From Epiperipatus broadwayi (lineage: Eukaryota > Onychophora > Udeonychophora > Euonychophora > Peripatidae): DNA of 64,000 nt. The position numbers and the translations under genes are program-made. This document shows positions 50,010 through 59,860 of the stretch, in pieces. How positions within the stretch are numbered: the first letter of the stretch is position 1; the number at the start of each line of letters is the position of its first letter. The stretch spans positions 5,138,606 to 5,202,605 of the forward strand of contig JAQFVV010012441.1 in the NCBI GenBank assembly GCA_028023455.1. The letters run 5' to 3'. The notes under the pieces are model-generated. The model was not told the origin of the DNA. It saw only the letters and a list, made by a program, of their open reading frames with translations, and ran no database searches.

Positions 50010-51915
50010 AAACATATATTAAACCTTGGTGCAAAATATGTGGTGGTCAGTGGGAAGACAGTGATCTAGAATTGAAATCTTCAGTTGAAAATTCCTTAAG
50101 CAGAATTAAATCTGATTTAAAAGTTTGTAATGATTTAGTAAAAAAAGTAAAAGAAAAAAGTTTAATTATAAAACGGATTACGATTGAAACATACAAATAT
50201 ATAAATTTAAAAAATTTACATCTACAAATAATTTAATTTGTATAAAAGAGGACAAGGGCCTTAGAATGTGTTTGTTATTAAAATCTGATTATGAAGACAA
50301 AGTAATTACTCAAATGAAGAATCTTAACTTTATGAAAGTTGATAAAGTAAATATAGAAAATTTATGTATTCAATTTATTAATAACATTTAAAAAAAAAGC
50401 CAAAAATAAAGTGATTGATAATAGTACTTATTATAAAATTTACCCTTCTGCTGCAATATGTCCTAAGAATTTTTCAAATATAAAACTGCATAAAGAAAAT
50501 GAACCATTGCATTTAATGATTGATTTTGGAGGGGCATTTTATTATGAAACTTGTTGTTTAATTGAGAAAATGCTACAAGAAATTCTTGATTTGGTAAATA
50601 TACAATATGTTCATTTGATTTTGTTAATAAAATCCATAATGTTAAGATGGATGTTAATGATGTTATATGTACTCTAGATGTTAGTGAAATGTATAGATCA
50701 ATTGATCAATTGGAATCTATCAAAATTATTTCCAATGCATTAAGTTTAAAAAATGTTAACATGAAAATAATAAAGTTTATAATTGAAACATTAAATTTTA
50801 TTGATAAAAATATTTATGCAGTTTTTAATAAGGATTTTTATAAAATGTGTAATGGACGGCCCATGGAATTACCTATTGTTGCTCAAATATCTAATTTTAT
50901 AATTTCTACATATGAAGAAAATATTTTGTAAAAGGAATATTATCAAAAAAATATTACTGCATATTATTGATATGTTGATGATGTTTTTGTATGTGGTAAA
51001 CCAAATACAATTAATGAGTTGTTTAAGGAATTAAATGGTTTGAAAGGCCTAAGATGGATAAAAGCAGATGAAGATTTAATGTGTGTTCAGTATCTTGATT
51101 TTAAAATAACTAGAAATCAATGCATGCTGGATTACTGTGTGACCATTAAACCAATAGTAAAAAGAAGTTATATTCCATATAAATCAAAAGTGCCAATGTC
51201 ACACAAAATGGCAGGTTTGAAGTCCTTCTTATTTAGAAATAATAGTCTTTGCAAATATTCATCAGATAAAGGTAAAAATATTAAAATATATTCGAATGAA
51301 TTGTTAAATGTTGGCTACAGTTATAATCACATATATAATGTTATTAGAGATTTTAATACAAAATATAAAAATAAAAATGTTAATAATAATATTGCTTCTC
51401 ATACTAATAAAAAAATATGGATATCAATCCCATATACTTCAATTTATCAAGTAAAGTTTATAAGGAAAATTTATAAAGATATATGTGATGTTGCGTTTTA
51501 CACACCTCCTACATTAAACAAATTAATAAATAACTCCAAAGATAAAACCTCGTTTTTAAATAAAAATTGTGTCATTTATAAATGGAAATGTAGGTGTGGC
51601 AGTGGATATATAGGTGAATCTAGATGTACATTGAAAAAAAGAACTAAAGAACACTTGCTATTATTAAAACATGTTTAGAAATCGAAACCAAATTGCATAG
51701 TAGATAATAATATTTCAGCATCTGTTTTCTACGACCATAATAAATTATGTATTTATGGTTTTGACTTCAATTTTAACAGTGTAAAAATATCGCAAATTGA
51801 AAAATATAACAATAAAAGAAAAATAAAGGAAGCTATGCTAATATACAAATATAAACATGACTTAATTAACAGGCAACCAGCAAACATTAAGATCACATAA
51901 TTGTGGGAAAGTTAG
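50010..51915 (+). pseudogene. PLE-E reverse transcriptase / GIY-YIG polyprotein, broken
   Basis: The N-terminal part has 'WCKICGGQWEDSDLELKSS' and a basic helix. After a stop, another frame gives 'ICIKEDKGLRMCLLLKSDYE' (50257). A further shift gives 'PKNFSNIKLHKENEPLHLMI' and 'DFGGAFYYETC' (50411-50677). RT motif A is 'CTLDVSEMYRSID' with aspartate codon at 50677; motif B is near 50854 ('NGRPMELPIVAQ'). Two stops (50929, 50968) precede 'YVDDVFVCG' (50971), the catalytic YxDD box. The TGA just before it sits where PLEs usually have arginine, so CGA to TGA is likely. The last frame (51019-51678) runs through 'YLDFKI' to the endonuclease 'CRCGSGYIGES' and 'LKKRTKEH'. The tail continues past a TAG to about 51915, with 'KIKEAMLI'. 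Not functional. Confidence 0.9.
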
Positions 51916-51931
51916 CATTTCAAAGCTTTAG

Positions 51932-51976
51932 TTGACATAGATTACTGGAATAATCGAAAGCACTCCTAAGTGGATA
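51932..51976 (+). ncRNA. Hammerhead-like motif, PLE-E 3' arm
   Basis: Plus strand: UUGACAU (for CUGAUGA), A, stem II GAUUA/UAAUC with loop CUGGAA, GAAA (51956-51959), G, stem III CACU/AGUG with loop CCUA, then GAUAC. Both hairpins are perfect. It is not canonical: the U16.1-H17 site expected after stem III is absent, and position 9 is not A. It begins 17 nt after the ORF-end TAG (51913-51915). Probably a decayed ribozyme or a structural relative. Confidence 0.4.
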
Positions 51977-52030
51977 CAATTTTTTAATTATTTAATTACT
52001 GTATTTACAAATATTCAGTTATATAATTAT

Positions 52031-54264
52031 GTATATTGCTTTAAAAATACAGACATCGAATCATAATATTATTACATATATATATTATAAAGATCCAGAG
52101 ATTGAGCTTAATGTAATCTGCACTACAGGGCACCATCTAGGTATTTGAACCTAGAAAATTTATAAAGTAGGCAGATACATAAGTCAAAAAAATATTTATT
52201 TTATATTGGTTGATTCCGGTCATTAGCCCATTGTCACTAGCTCAATGGAACAGCAGAGATTTATATTTCATAAATTCTTATCTAAGATTAAATAAAAAAG
52301 AATAAAATAAGCCACTGCCAGTAATAATCATACAAACATTTATTTACACACATATATATAAAATTTAACATTATTATTTTAGCATGTTTACTTTAACATT
52401 TAACATTATTTTTACTTTATAATTTTAACTTGATTTTAGAATTTGATTCTACATTTTAATTTTTATAAGTTTATATTTTAAATTTTATAAGTTCGCACAG
52501 ATGGATTTATAAAATGTGTTTTTACTGTTGAGTATAGATCAGTTACATAGATTACACGGTCAAAAAACATTTCAAAATAAACATAAATGATCAAAATACA
52601 AAATCATTGGTCAATTGCTTAGGGAATACAAGAAACCCAATGGTATTCATCATAAGATACCATATTAACACCAATAACTTAAAAGACATCCAAATAAATA
52701 CATTTTAGATACTCACCATAAGGTATCATTATTTGCCGAATATCTATATATTTTGATCAAATATGAAAACCAAAAACATAATTAACCGGTAACGAACACA
52801 TGCAAGCATCCATACCCAACTTAAATTTAATGCATTTTTATTTACAGTGTCAAGTATGAATAGACTGCATAGATTTGCATTTGAAAGAAAATATTCTATC
52901 ATTACTTAACCCTAGGCCAAAAGTTCGCAGATAAACTGGCATCAATCCATCTGATATATCGATGTGTTCAATGTAATATGAAATACGACAGCACAATTAG
53001 GTTAAGAGAAGAAATTGCTTCTCGTCAGATAGGAATACTACATATATCTGATGATAAGAGCAATAAAAAAAGTTCCATAGGAAGGAACTGTGGTCTCCAT
53101 CTTATAATTCCTGCCATAGGAAAAATGAGTGTGTGTGACATATAAAGCGATTCTGCCCGTAGTGAACCTCATACTACATCTACTAATTACACCAATATAT
53201 CCAATCCATTGACCTAATTCAACAATGAAACAAATAACCTAAGATTACCCTCCCCTAATATGACTTTACAAATCTATATAGCCATTCACACTCGACTTAA
53301 GTTTAACATTTATATAATTTAATTTATTGCAAAACAAAAATCATAAATAAAACTTAAAGAACAAAAAAAAAAAAAATGGAAATGATTTTACAAAAAAAAA
53401 AAAAATACATCAAATAAAATTATAACTAATTAATAAATAATTTAGTTTGGTCAGATAGGAATCTATTTCTATTTTTTTTTAAATATGGAAAGTTTTTAAT
53501 TTAATGTTCATGAATTATCTAAAGTTCTTACAATTTTTAAAATGTCCAGCTTTATCCATGGCTTGCCATTTGAATGTGAATTCCCATGCCAACCTAAATA
53601 GATGCCGTTGTTTTTTTTATTTATCCAGAGGTCTTTTAGTTTAGCTGGTCCTTAATGTAGAAAAAACGATGTCATTTCTTTTTTTTTTTTTAACAAAACT
53701 GAAGGGATTGAAGAGTGTCTTTTCAATCCCTTCTCCTACAACTCCACACTAACACATATCTGTCCTCTAGTAATAACTATCTAATAATTTCCAAATATTT
53801 CCTTTTATATTAATTTTAAGGATTCAATTGACATTACATCATCAATGTGATGGTCCTTTCACTGAGGTCTGATTCCATTGTTTTTCTCTCCTATCTGACC
53901 ATTGCTTATACATTTTAAATGCCAAGGGCTAGTTTATATTTAACTAATTAAATTAATCATTTCCATTTTTTCAATAACATTAATTAATTTGTTTTGTACA
54001 AACTTACAATATATTTTTATCTTTAAATCTTTACAGATAATTTAGTTTTAAAATACTTTTTCTTTTTTTAATAAAGTTTCTTTTTTTTAATTTCTCATCT
54101 GTGCGATTTAAATATATATATATGAGTTTAGTATAGAATTTTAATTTTCAATTTTTAATTTTTAAAAAAGAAGTTTTATTTGCGAACTTTTATTATTTTC
54201 ATGTTTACTAATAAAAAAATAATGTAATGTCGTATGTGCTCATTACAATATATATATATCAGTT
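52031..54264. other. Non-coding stretch
   Basis: No gene. The plus-strand block 52200-52260 and 52900-53240 are less AT-rich and repeat-like but unmatched here. A perfect 12-bp hairpin lies at 53701-53733. Confidence 0.45.
53701..53733. repeat. 12-bp perfect hairpin
   Basis: GAAGGGATTGAA and its complement TTCAATCCCTTC enclose a 9-base loop. It follows a T-run (53679-53690). Role unknown. Confidence 0.7.
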
Positions 54265-54654
54265 ATTAACTATTATATACAGTCTTTTAATCTGCAAAAA
54301 TAATTTTGGTGAATTCCTTAACCTGCCTCAACTGCCGTTAAATTCAAAAAACAAAACGGAAGCAAATATCAACTCAAACCCCACGAATCCTGAATTTTAA
54401 TGTTTGCAGCTTGTCTAATTATATTCATTTTATTTTTACCATAATAAAAAAAGAAAAAGAGGCAATTTTAATAAATAAAAATAAAATTAATATAATTAAT
54501 AGACAAGCTACTAACATTAATATTCAGGATTCATGGAATCCAGGTTGATGATATTTGCTTCCATTTTGTTTTTTGAATTTAACGACAGTTGAAGCAGGTT
54601 AAAAAATTAACCAAAATACTTGTGTGGATTGAAAGACTGAATATAATAGTTAAT
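54265..54654 (+). mobile_element. PLE-F: Penelope-like tail with inverted termini
   Basis: Left arm 54265-54445 is the reverse complement of right arm 54472-54654; matching blocks are 'ttgaatttaacg', 'atatttgcttcc' and 'gacaagct'. Only about 26 bp separate them. In the right arm the plus strand from 54447 reads 'KKEKEAILINKNKINIINRQ' and 'ATNINIQDSWNPG' before a stop at 54546. This aligns with the PLE-E tail 'RKIKEAMLIYKYKHDLINRQ'. So this near-palindrome is two inverted copies of a PLE 3' end. No clear hammerhead hairpin was found here. Confidence 0.78.
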
Positions 54655-55560
54655 TATCATTACATTTATTATTCTTATTGTTATTACAATATTTTTTTAA
54701 TTAATGGACATTTTATTTGTGTTACTTTTTCCCTAATGGAATTCAAACATTATACTAAAAGATAAAGAAAAGAGATTATTTACTCTTAAATTTACTATGT
54801 TCTGGTTGCCCATTTAATTTTGTTTTATATTTTTATTTATTTGCAACTGTTTCTTTCACTACATTTAATGGAACAATTGAAAATAATCACTACCAACTTT
54901 AATCAACTACAAATTAATATATTACTTCAGGCAAAAAATATATCTACAGGAATATGAACCTAAGTTCCATTTCTAATGAGGAAATATTATTTTACTAAAG
55001 AATAAATTTAGATCTATAAACCCCCCACATTTTTCAATATTTTCTCATTGGCAAAGCATGAACTGAAAACAGGAATATTTATAAAGTTTAAACTTAATTT
55101 GCATGGAATAAAATGAAATTACACACACATACACACACAAAACAGATTTTTAAAATAAACAATCAAATTTATTCACTTAAATGTCTTATGACATGTATAT
55201 TTAAACAAGCATAGGGAGATATCAAATGGAAATCAATACTAGCAAACAACTACAAATAACAATTACATTTAAATTTTATTGATAAAATGTTAATAAAATT
55301 TTAGTGCTTTATGACATTTTAATTAATAAAAATAATAAATGAAATAAAATTTCATCCTATCAAAAATCATTAGTTAAGTAGATTAATCCGATCTTATAAA
55401 CTCATGGCACAATCATGGCTAACCATCAGCTCACTGCATTATTATGAATAACATATTGAATGTAAAATTATTAATAAAAAGTAATCTTTGGGTAGCTATC
55501 TCTAAACCTGCTCTAAAACAACTCGTCTCATCAAGAGTTATAATACTCTCTAAATAAATT
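54655..55560. other. AT-rich non-coding stretch
   Basis: No gene. 55480-55560 may already be the 5' untranslated part of the LINE that follows. Confidence 0.45.
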
Positions 55561-55672
55561 TTATAAAGCAGGTTTACATAATTTCAGATTACTACAAAAA
55601 TATTATGAATCAGAATTATAAAGCAGGTTCACAGAAAATAAGTTTACTGTAAAAATCTAATTAATCAGAATA
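55561..55672 (+). repeat. Two 56-bp units in the presumed LINE 5' region
   Basis: 'ttataaagcaggtt' begins at 55561 and 55617, and each unit ends 'aatcagaa'. They lie about 200 bp ahead of the first ORF1-like codons. Tandem repeats are common in LINE 5' UTRs, where they can act as promoter monomers; that role is an inference. Confidence 0.6.
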
Positions 55673-55887
55673 AATTTCTCTTAACCAAGTTCCAGAGTTC
55701 TTCTAAAAAAATACACCGTCATTCAGCTGCCCCTTTTAAGTTAAAATTACTAGTGAAGCAATGAAGATACTGTGCTTAAACCTACTGGAAAGGCAAGGTA
55801 AGCCTTATTATATCGAAAAATTACTATGAATCAGTCAGGAAAAAATTATTTGCAAGGCAATATAAATAGCAATCAACAGCATGACAT

Positions 55888-57975
55888 ATGCAAATCACAG
55901 CCTCAACATTAAAATCAGATTATCAACCTGCCAGAAAAGATGCACTAGATCATACTTCGGACTCATTTTTAGTTGACGGCTTGATGCAGAACACTCCAAA
56001 TAATATTGTCACCAAATTACATGCAGAAATATCAAAAGATAAACATGCTATGTCTTCCATTGTTAAAAAAAATGAAAACCTCCGATAAGTTTAAAAAAAG
56101 TTGGTTGCCAATGAGGGCCCAAAACTCTAATATTTTTGCTACACAATTAGAAAACAACCTCAGTAATATCCAAATAAATGAAAATATACAAAAAAACACA
56201 AAATAATACCTATGAGTTGGGGAAAGTCCAACATAATAAAACAAATATTTCTGATACAAATATCCATACATATACAAATATCCTTAAAAGCTAATCGCTC
56301 TCAAGTGCCTCTCATAATATACCTAACATTAGTGATAATATTTTTTTGTTTGATTTAATGGAAATGGATGTTGATCAGAATAGCACTGTTAAACAATCAT
56401 CCACCAACACATATTTCTTTAATATAAGCGACTATAATGAGGAGCAGTATTGAAACCTCACTGAACCTTTCACCAGCACTATACCCAATAATCTTTATTA
56501 GTCACTGATCAATTTCAGTGGTGATAATAACCTGATCCTAGCTGTTACTAATGCTAACTGTGCATTGTTCAAGTTCCCCACTGAATTGCTATATGAAACT
56601 ATTAAAGAAAAAGATTTAAGCCATGGTATTCATAATATCTTGAGTCATCCTAATGACTGCTATGTTGCTCTGGAATTTACTAACTGGGCAGCCAAGAATT
56701 ACTTTAAAAGCAATATCAGGGTATTAAATGATAAATTCAACTGTTACATTGATCTCACTAGGCCTAATATAATTTCTGGTATGACTAAAAATTGTCCTAT
56801 GAACTTCTACCAATAACATCTACAGGAATCACTCAAAGCCTTTGGAAATGTTAGTAAGTTTCAATACCTTCCTGTTGATTCAGATGGACTACATTTTCTA
56901 TCTAACAATGCAACTTTTCAAATAGCAATTAAACAAAATGTATCACCCACTGACATACCTACCATGCTTAACTATAAAGGCTCACACATGATCCTCTCTT
57001 TATGTGAAGTTATACCACAGTGTTTCCATTGTTTTGAGAGGACCCACTTGGTGAAAGATTGCCAATCAAGAATGTGCTCTAATTGTGGAATCAAAAAGAG
57101 TATTTATCATAGATGCAAAAAGAATTTTACATCAACTTCTCAACATATTGCACAATCATACTCATCTGTAACTAATGATGCATCAACAACAGAACCCCAA
57201 ATTATAATTGCCTCTTAAAGAATTTCAAATGAATAATCAACAACTAACAGGCTTGCAACAACCTGATGACAGAAGTGTAGCCAGAGAAGAAGAAACATCA
57301 GATATTACACAATATTCTTTTCTTGTAGATGAGGCTCTACTTCCACTGGCCTCAAAAGGAAGAAATGATACACAAAGCCAACTACATCATGCTAAAATAA
57401 TGGGATCAACACAACAAACTGTGGTGGAGCAAGATACTTCAGACAATCCCACATGCCATCAGCAAAATGATAGCACTAATCCAAGCAATCCTGTCAAGAA
57501 TCCTCTGAACAAAAGTGTAGTTACTTCTCAGACTAAAACCACTACTTTGAGATGCACAAGAAATATGAACAAGCAGCTTAAAAGTAACAAGTCTATCACC
57601 TCCAACCAAGGAGATATTAGCTCAGAAGAGGAATCTCCAATGGAAGTGCCTATAGATAAGTACAGTACTAAGAAAAGTAAATCAGCCATTATACACAAGT
57701 CCAACTCAGAAGATGAAAAATCTCTGGGGAAGAAAAACAGATATTTATCTCTTAAGCAGAAGAAGAAATCCAATATTCCAATACTTAAGGAAATAAGTCC
57801 AGAGAAGAAATGTCAGTCATCAGATGAGGATAATAGGATATTGAGTCTTAATTCATTAGAAGAGCCTGCTGGTGATGTACATCAGGTCATTGATGATGAT
57901 GCAGGTAGCAACCCAATGATTGAATATAACATCATTGAAGATTCAGACTATAAAGATCCAGACTATTCCAACTAG
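55888..57975 (+). pseudogene. LINE ORF1 protein, RNA-binding, with CCHC zinc knuckles
   Basis: The N-terminal piece (55888-56088) is frameshifted into 'NNTYELGKVQHNKTNISDTN' (about 56196) and on through two stops to the best block, 56565-57218. That block has one in-frame TAA (56814) and includes 'PNDCYVALEFTNWAAKNYFK'. Then come the knuckles: C20-x2-C-x4-H-x4-C at 57021-57062 ('CFHCFERTHLVKDC') and a degenerate second one at 57075-57116 ('CSNCGIKKSIYHRC'). A frameshift near 57210 opens 255 codons (57208-57975) of hydrophilic, Ser/Glu/Lys-rich low-complexity tail ending 'DSDYKDPDYSN'. Such ORF1 proteins coat the element RNA. The long intact tail is notable beside the broken front. Confidence 0.75.
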
Positions 57976-58033
57976 AATTTACATTCTATTTATGCTGAGA
58001 ATTAAAAGGGAACCTTATATTCTTTGTGGTAGA

Positions 58034-59331
58034 TTTAAAAGATACATAGCCCAAGTATGTTGCATAAGTTTGTAGAAGTAAATGTAAGGGGTATCAATTC
58101 ATTGGAAAGGATATATGCCATTGAACAATGGATCTCAATCAATAATCCACATTTATTTTTTATGAGTGAAACAAAATATCACTCAAATTCAGATTACTGA
58201 ATTAGAGAATGTCTTGAATCTCTTGGATACATAGCTTTCTCTGATAGCATTACTGCAGCTGGTAGAGTCGGTTTACTTATTAATAGTTAAGATTTTACTT
58301 CATTAACGCTTAAATAAATAATATATATATATATATATATGCGCAGAGCACATATATATATTAATTTACTTATTAATAAAAAACATCCACCTAATAAATT
58401 TATAATTCTCTATAAAAATAATAACCTTATTTCTATATCAGTCACATATCAAAAATTGGTAATCAATATAATATATGTGTATGCAGATAGGTCCTGCAGT
58501 TGCATGTTAATGAAAGTCATTAACATAATAAATATGCTTTTGGTAAATAATAACAACCCCACCCTAATCTTTGGTGACTTTAATATCACTTATGCAAAAT
58601 TCACAAAAACCTACATTCACTTGATAGACAAGCCATTTATGAGTAGTGAGGGTCATCTTCCTGATGATTCCTACTCTTTTTACACCAGAAAATACAGGTC
58701 GCTGATTGATCTATTCTTTTATACACCTGACCTACATTTTCTCATCACTGCAAAATTAGAACATGTGGTTATTTCAGACCATCTTGCCCTAGTAGTTCAG
58801 ATTGAAGCTGCTAATAATGTCACTCCTGCTTGAAACACTATCAGAATGTTGACAAAATTGAATATAACAGCAGCCATACCATATGAGGCTTATATATATT
58901 TTAAAAAAAAAAAAGATATACTTGCCAAACCTATAGAAAAAGCATGGTTTGCCTTTATTGACATTCTTCATTCGATCATCTTCTACCATACAATTAAGTG
59001 AAAAGGACCATTGGCATTACTAAAAGACTTGAATGAGGTTGGTTTCAGAATGAAGGCATTTAACTCTGTCTCATCTTCTATAGATGAAATTATATCTGTT
59101 AAGCTACAGTATAAAGCCAAACAGAAAGCACTTGCAGATTATCTGTCTATAAAGCATGCCAAGGTGTTTCTGACTCAGCAGAACTGTTGGACTAGAAGCT
59201 ACTTTCATTGGGCACCAAGTGCTATTAACCCCCCCTCCCACTATCATCAATTTGATGGTGAGTCCTTTGTTGGCCTGCCAATGATTAAGGAAATCCATAA
59301 AAAAGACAAGTCTGTCAAGTCTTAATGTTCT
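58034..59331 (+). pseudogene. LINE ORF2, APE-like endonuclease and linker, RT missing
   Basis: It starts 'FVEVNVRGINSLERIYAIEQ' (58060) and continues with the catalytic-glutamate box 'LFFMSETKYH' (58154). Stops at 58198 and 58288 and a TA microsatellite (58318-58340) then disrupt the frame. It resumes with 'ISVTYQKLVINIIYVYADR', 'LIFGDFNITY' (GDFN codons 58573-58584) and 'VVISDHLALVV' (SDH near 58774), the D/N and final D-H of the endonuclease. A TGA at 58831 and another near 58997 interrupt the linker, which ends 'FLTQQNCWTRSYFHWAPSAI' and 'FDGESFVGLPMIKEI' before the stop at 59323. The endonuclease would nick target DNA to prime reverse transcription. No RT motif follows. Confidence 0.82.
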
Positions 59332-59390
59332 GTAACAGATATATTTATTTTCTAAAATATTGCATACACACAATATAATTTACACCCATG

Positions 59391-59860
59391 GACTGTTATT
59401 ATAAAAAAAGATTAGAAATGAGATGATATCAATGTAAATAGAAATAACTGTTAACCTTTAATGTTAACAAAAAAATGATAATCCCTGGTGTCAAACCAGT
59501 TTTTTTATTACACTTATAATAGTTCTTTTGTTTTGAGTTTTTTTTTTGTTTAAGTTAAAGGAATCCAATTTTTCTTCAAACTAAAATTCTTATATAGATT
59601 TAAACCCCAAATTCTATTATTTACAGGTGTAAGAATAGAAAAGAATAACATGTTTTTTGATGTTCTGCAAATAATATTTTAAGCTTCTTCAGAGGTATGT
59701 TGAATTAAATATTTCCATGGATTGTTGTTACAATAAAAAGTAAAAATGAGGAGATAATATCCATGTACACAGAAATAATAAAAAATTCAGACAAGGTAGT
59801 TATTATAAATTTAATGTAAAAATATGGTTTGATCTCAAGGATTATCAATTAGTACTATGT
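59391..59860. repeat. Diverged direct and inverted repeats R5
   Basis: 'catggactgttattata', then 'aaatgagatgatatcaatgt' (59391-59450), recur as 'catggattgttgttaca' and 'aaatgaggagataatatcca' (59715-59780). 'ctggtgtcaaaccag' (59487) is the complement of a 'tatggtttgatctcaaggat' block at 59822, also seen as 'tagtttggcctcag' at 63580. Class unknown. Confidence 0.5.

Larger units (their letters stand above)
49464..52030 (+). mobile_element. PLE-E: the most complete Penelope-like element, with 0.5-kb inverted termini
   Basis: The body runs on the plus strand from about 49990 to 52030 and holds reverse transcriptase followed by GIY-YIG endonuclease. The 3' segment 51508-52030 is repeated in inverted orientation at 49464-49990, each about 525 bp and highly similar. 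The left arm therefore encodes the endonuclease C-terminus on the minus strand (49579-49902). The two arms are far better preserved than the RT, so they diverged recently and probably date from the insertion itself. No target duplication was established. Confidence 0.92.
55561..59340 (+). mobile_element. APE-type LINE, ORF1 plus 5' part of ORF2
   Basis: A plus-strand, two-ORF non-LTR retrotransposon. It has a presumed 5' UTR (55561-55880), an ORF1 remnant (55888-57975), a 58-bp gap, then an ORF2 remnant (58034-59331) holding the endonuclease and linker. The sequence leaves LINE coding near 59331, before the reverse transcriptase. This is opposite to ordinary 5' truncation: the 5' end is present and the 3' end missing, so a deletion or secondary rearrangement removed RT and tail. 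Clade not certain; ORF1 knuckles plus APE endonuclease fit L1/Tx1-like and several other clades. Confidence 0.82.

Noticed and set aside
54265-54654. Classification as a MITE
   Set aside because: The arms contain PLE coding tail and stop codon, so this is better explained as inverted PLE ends.
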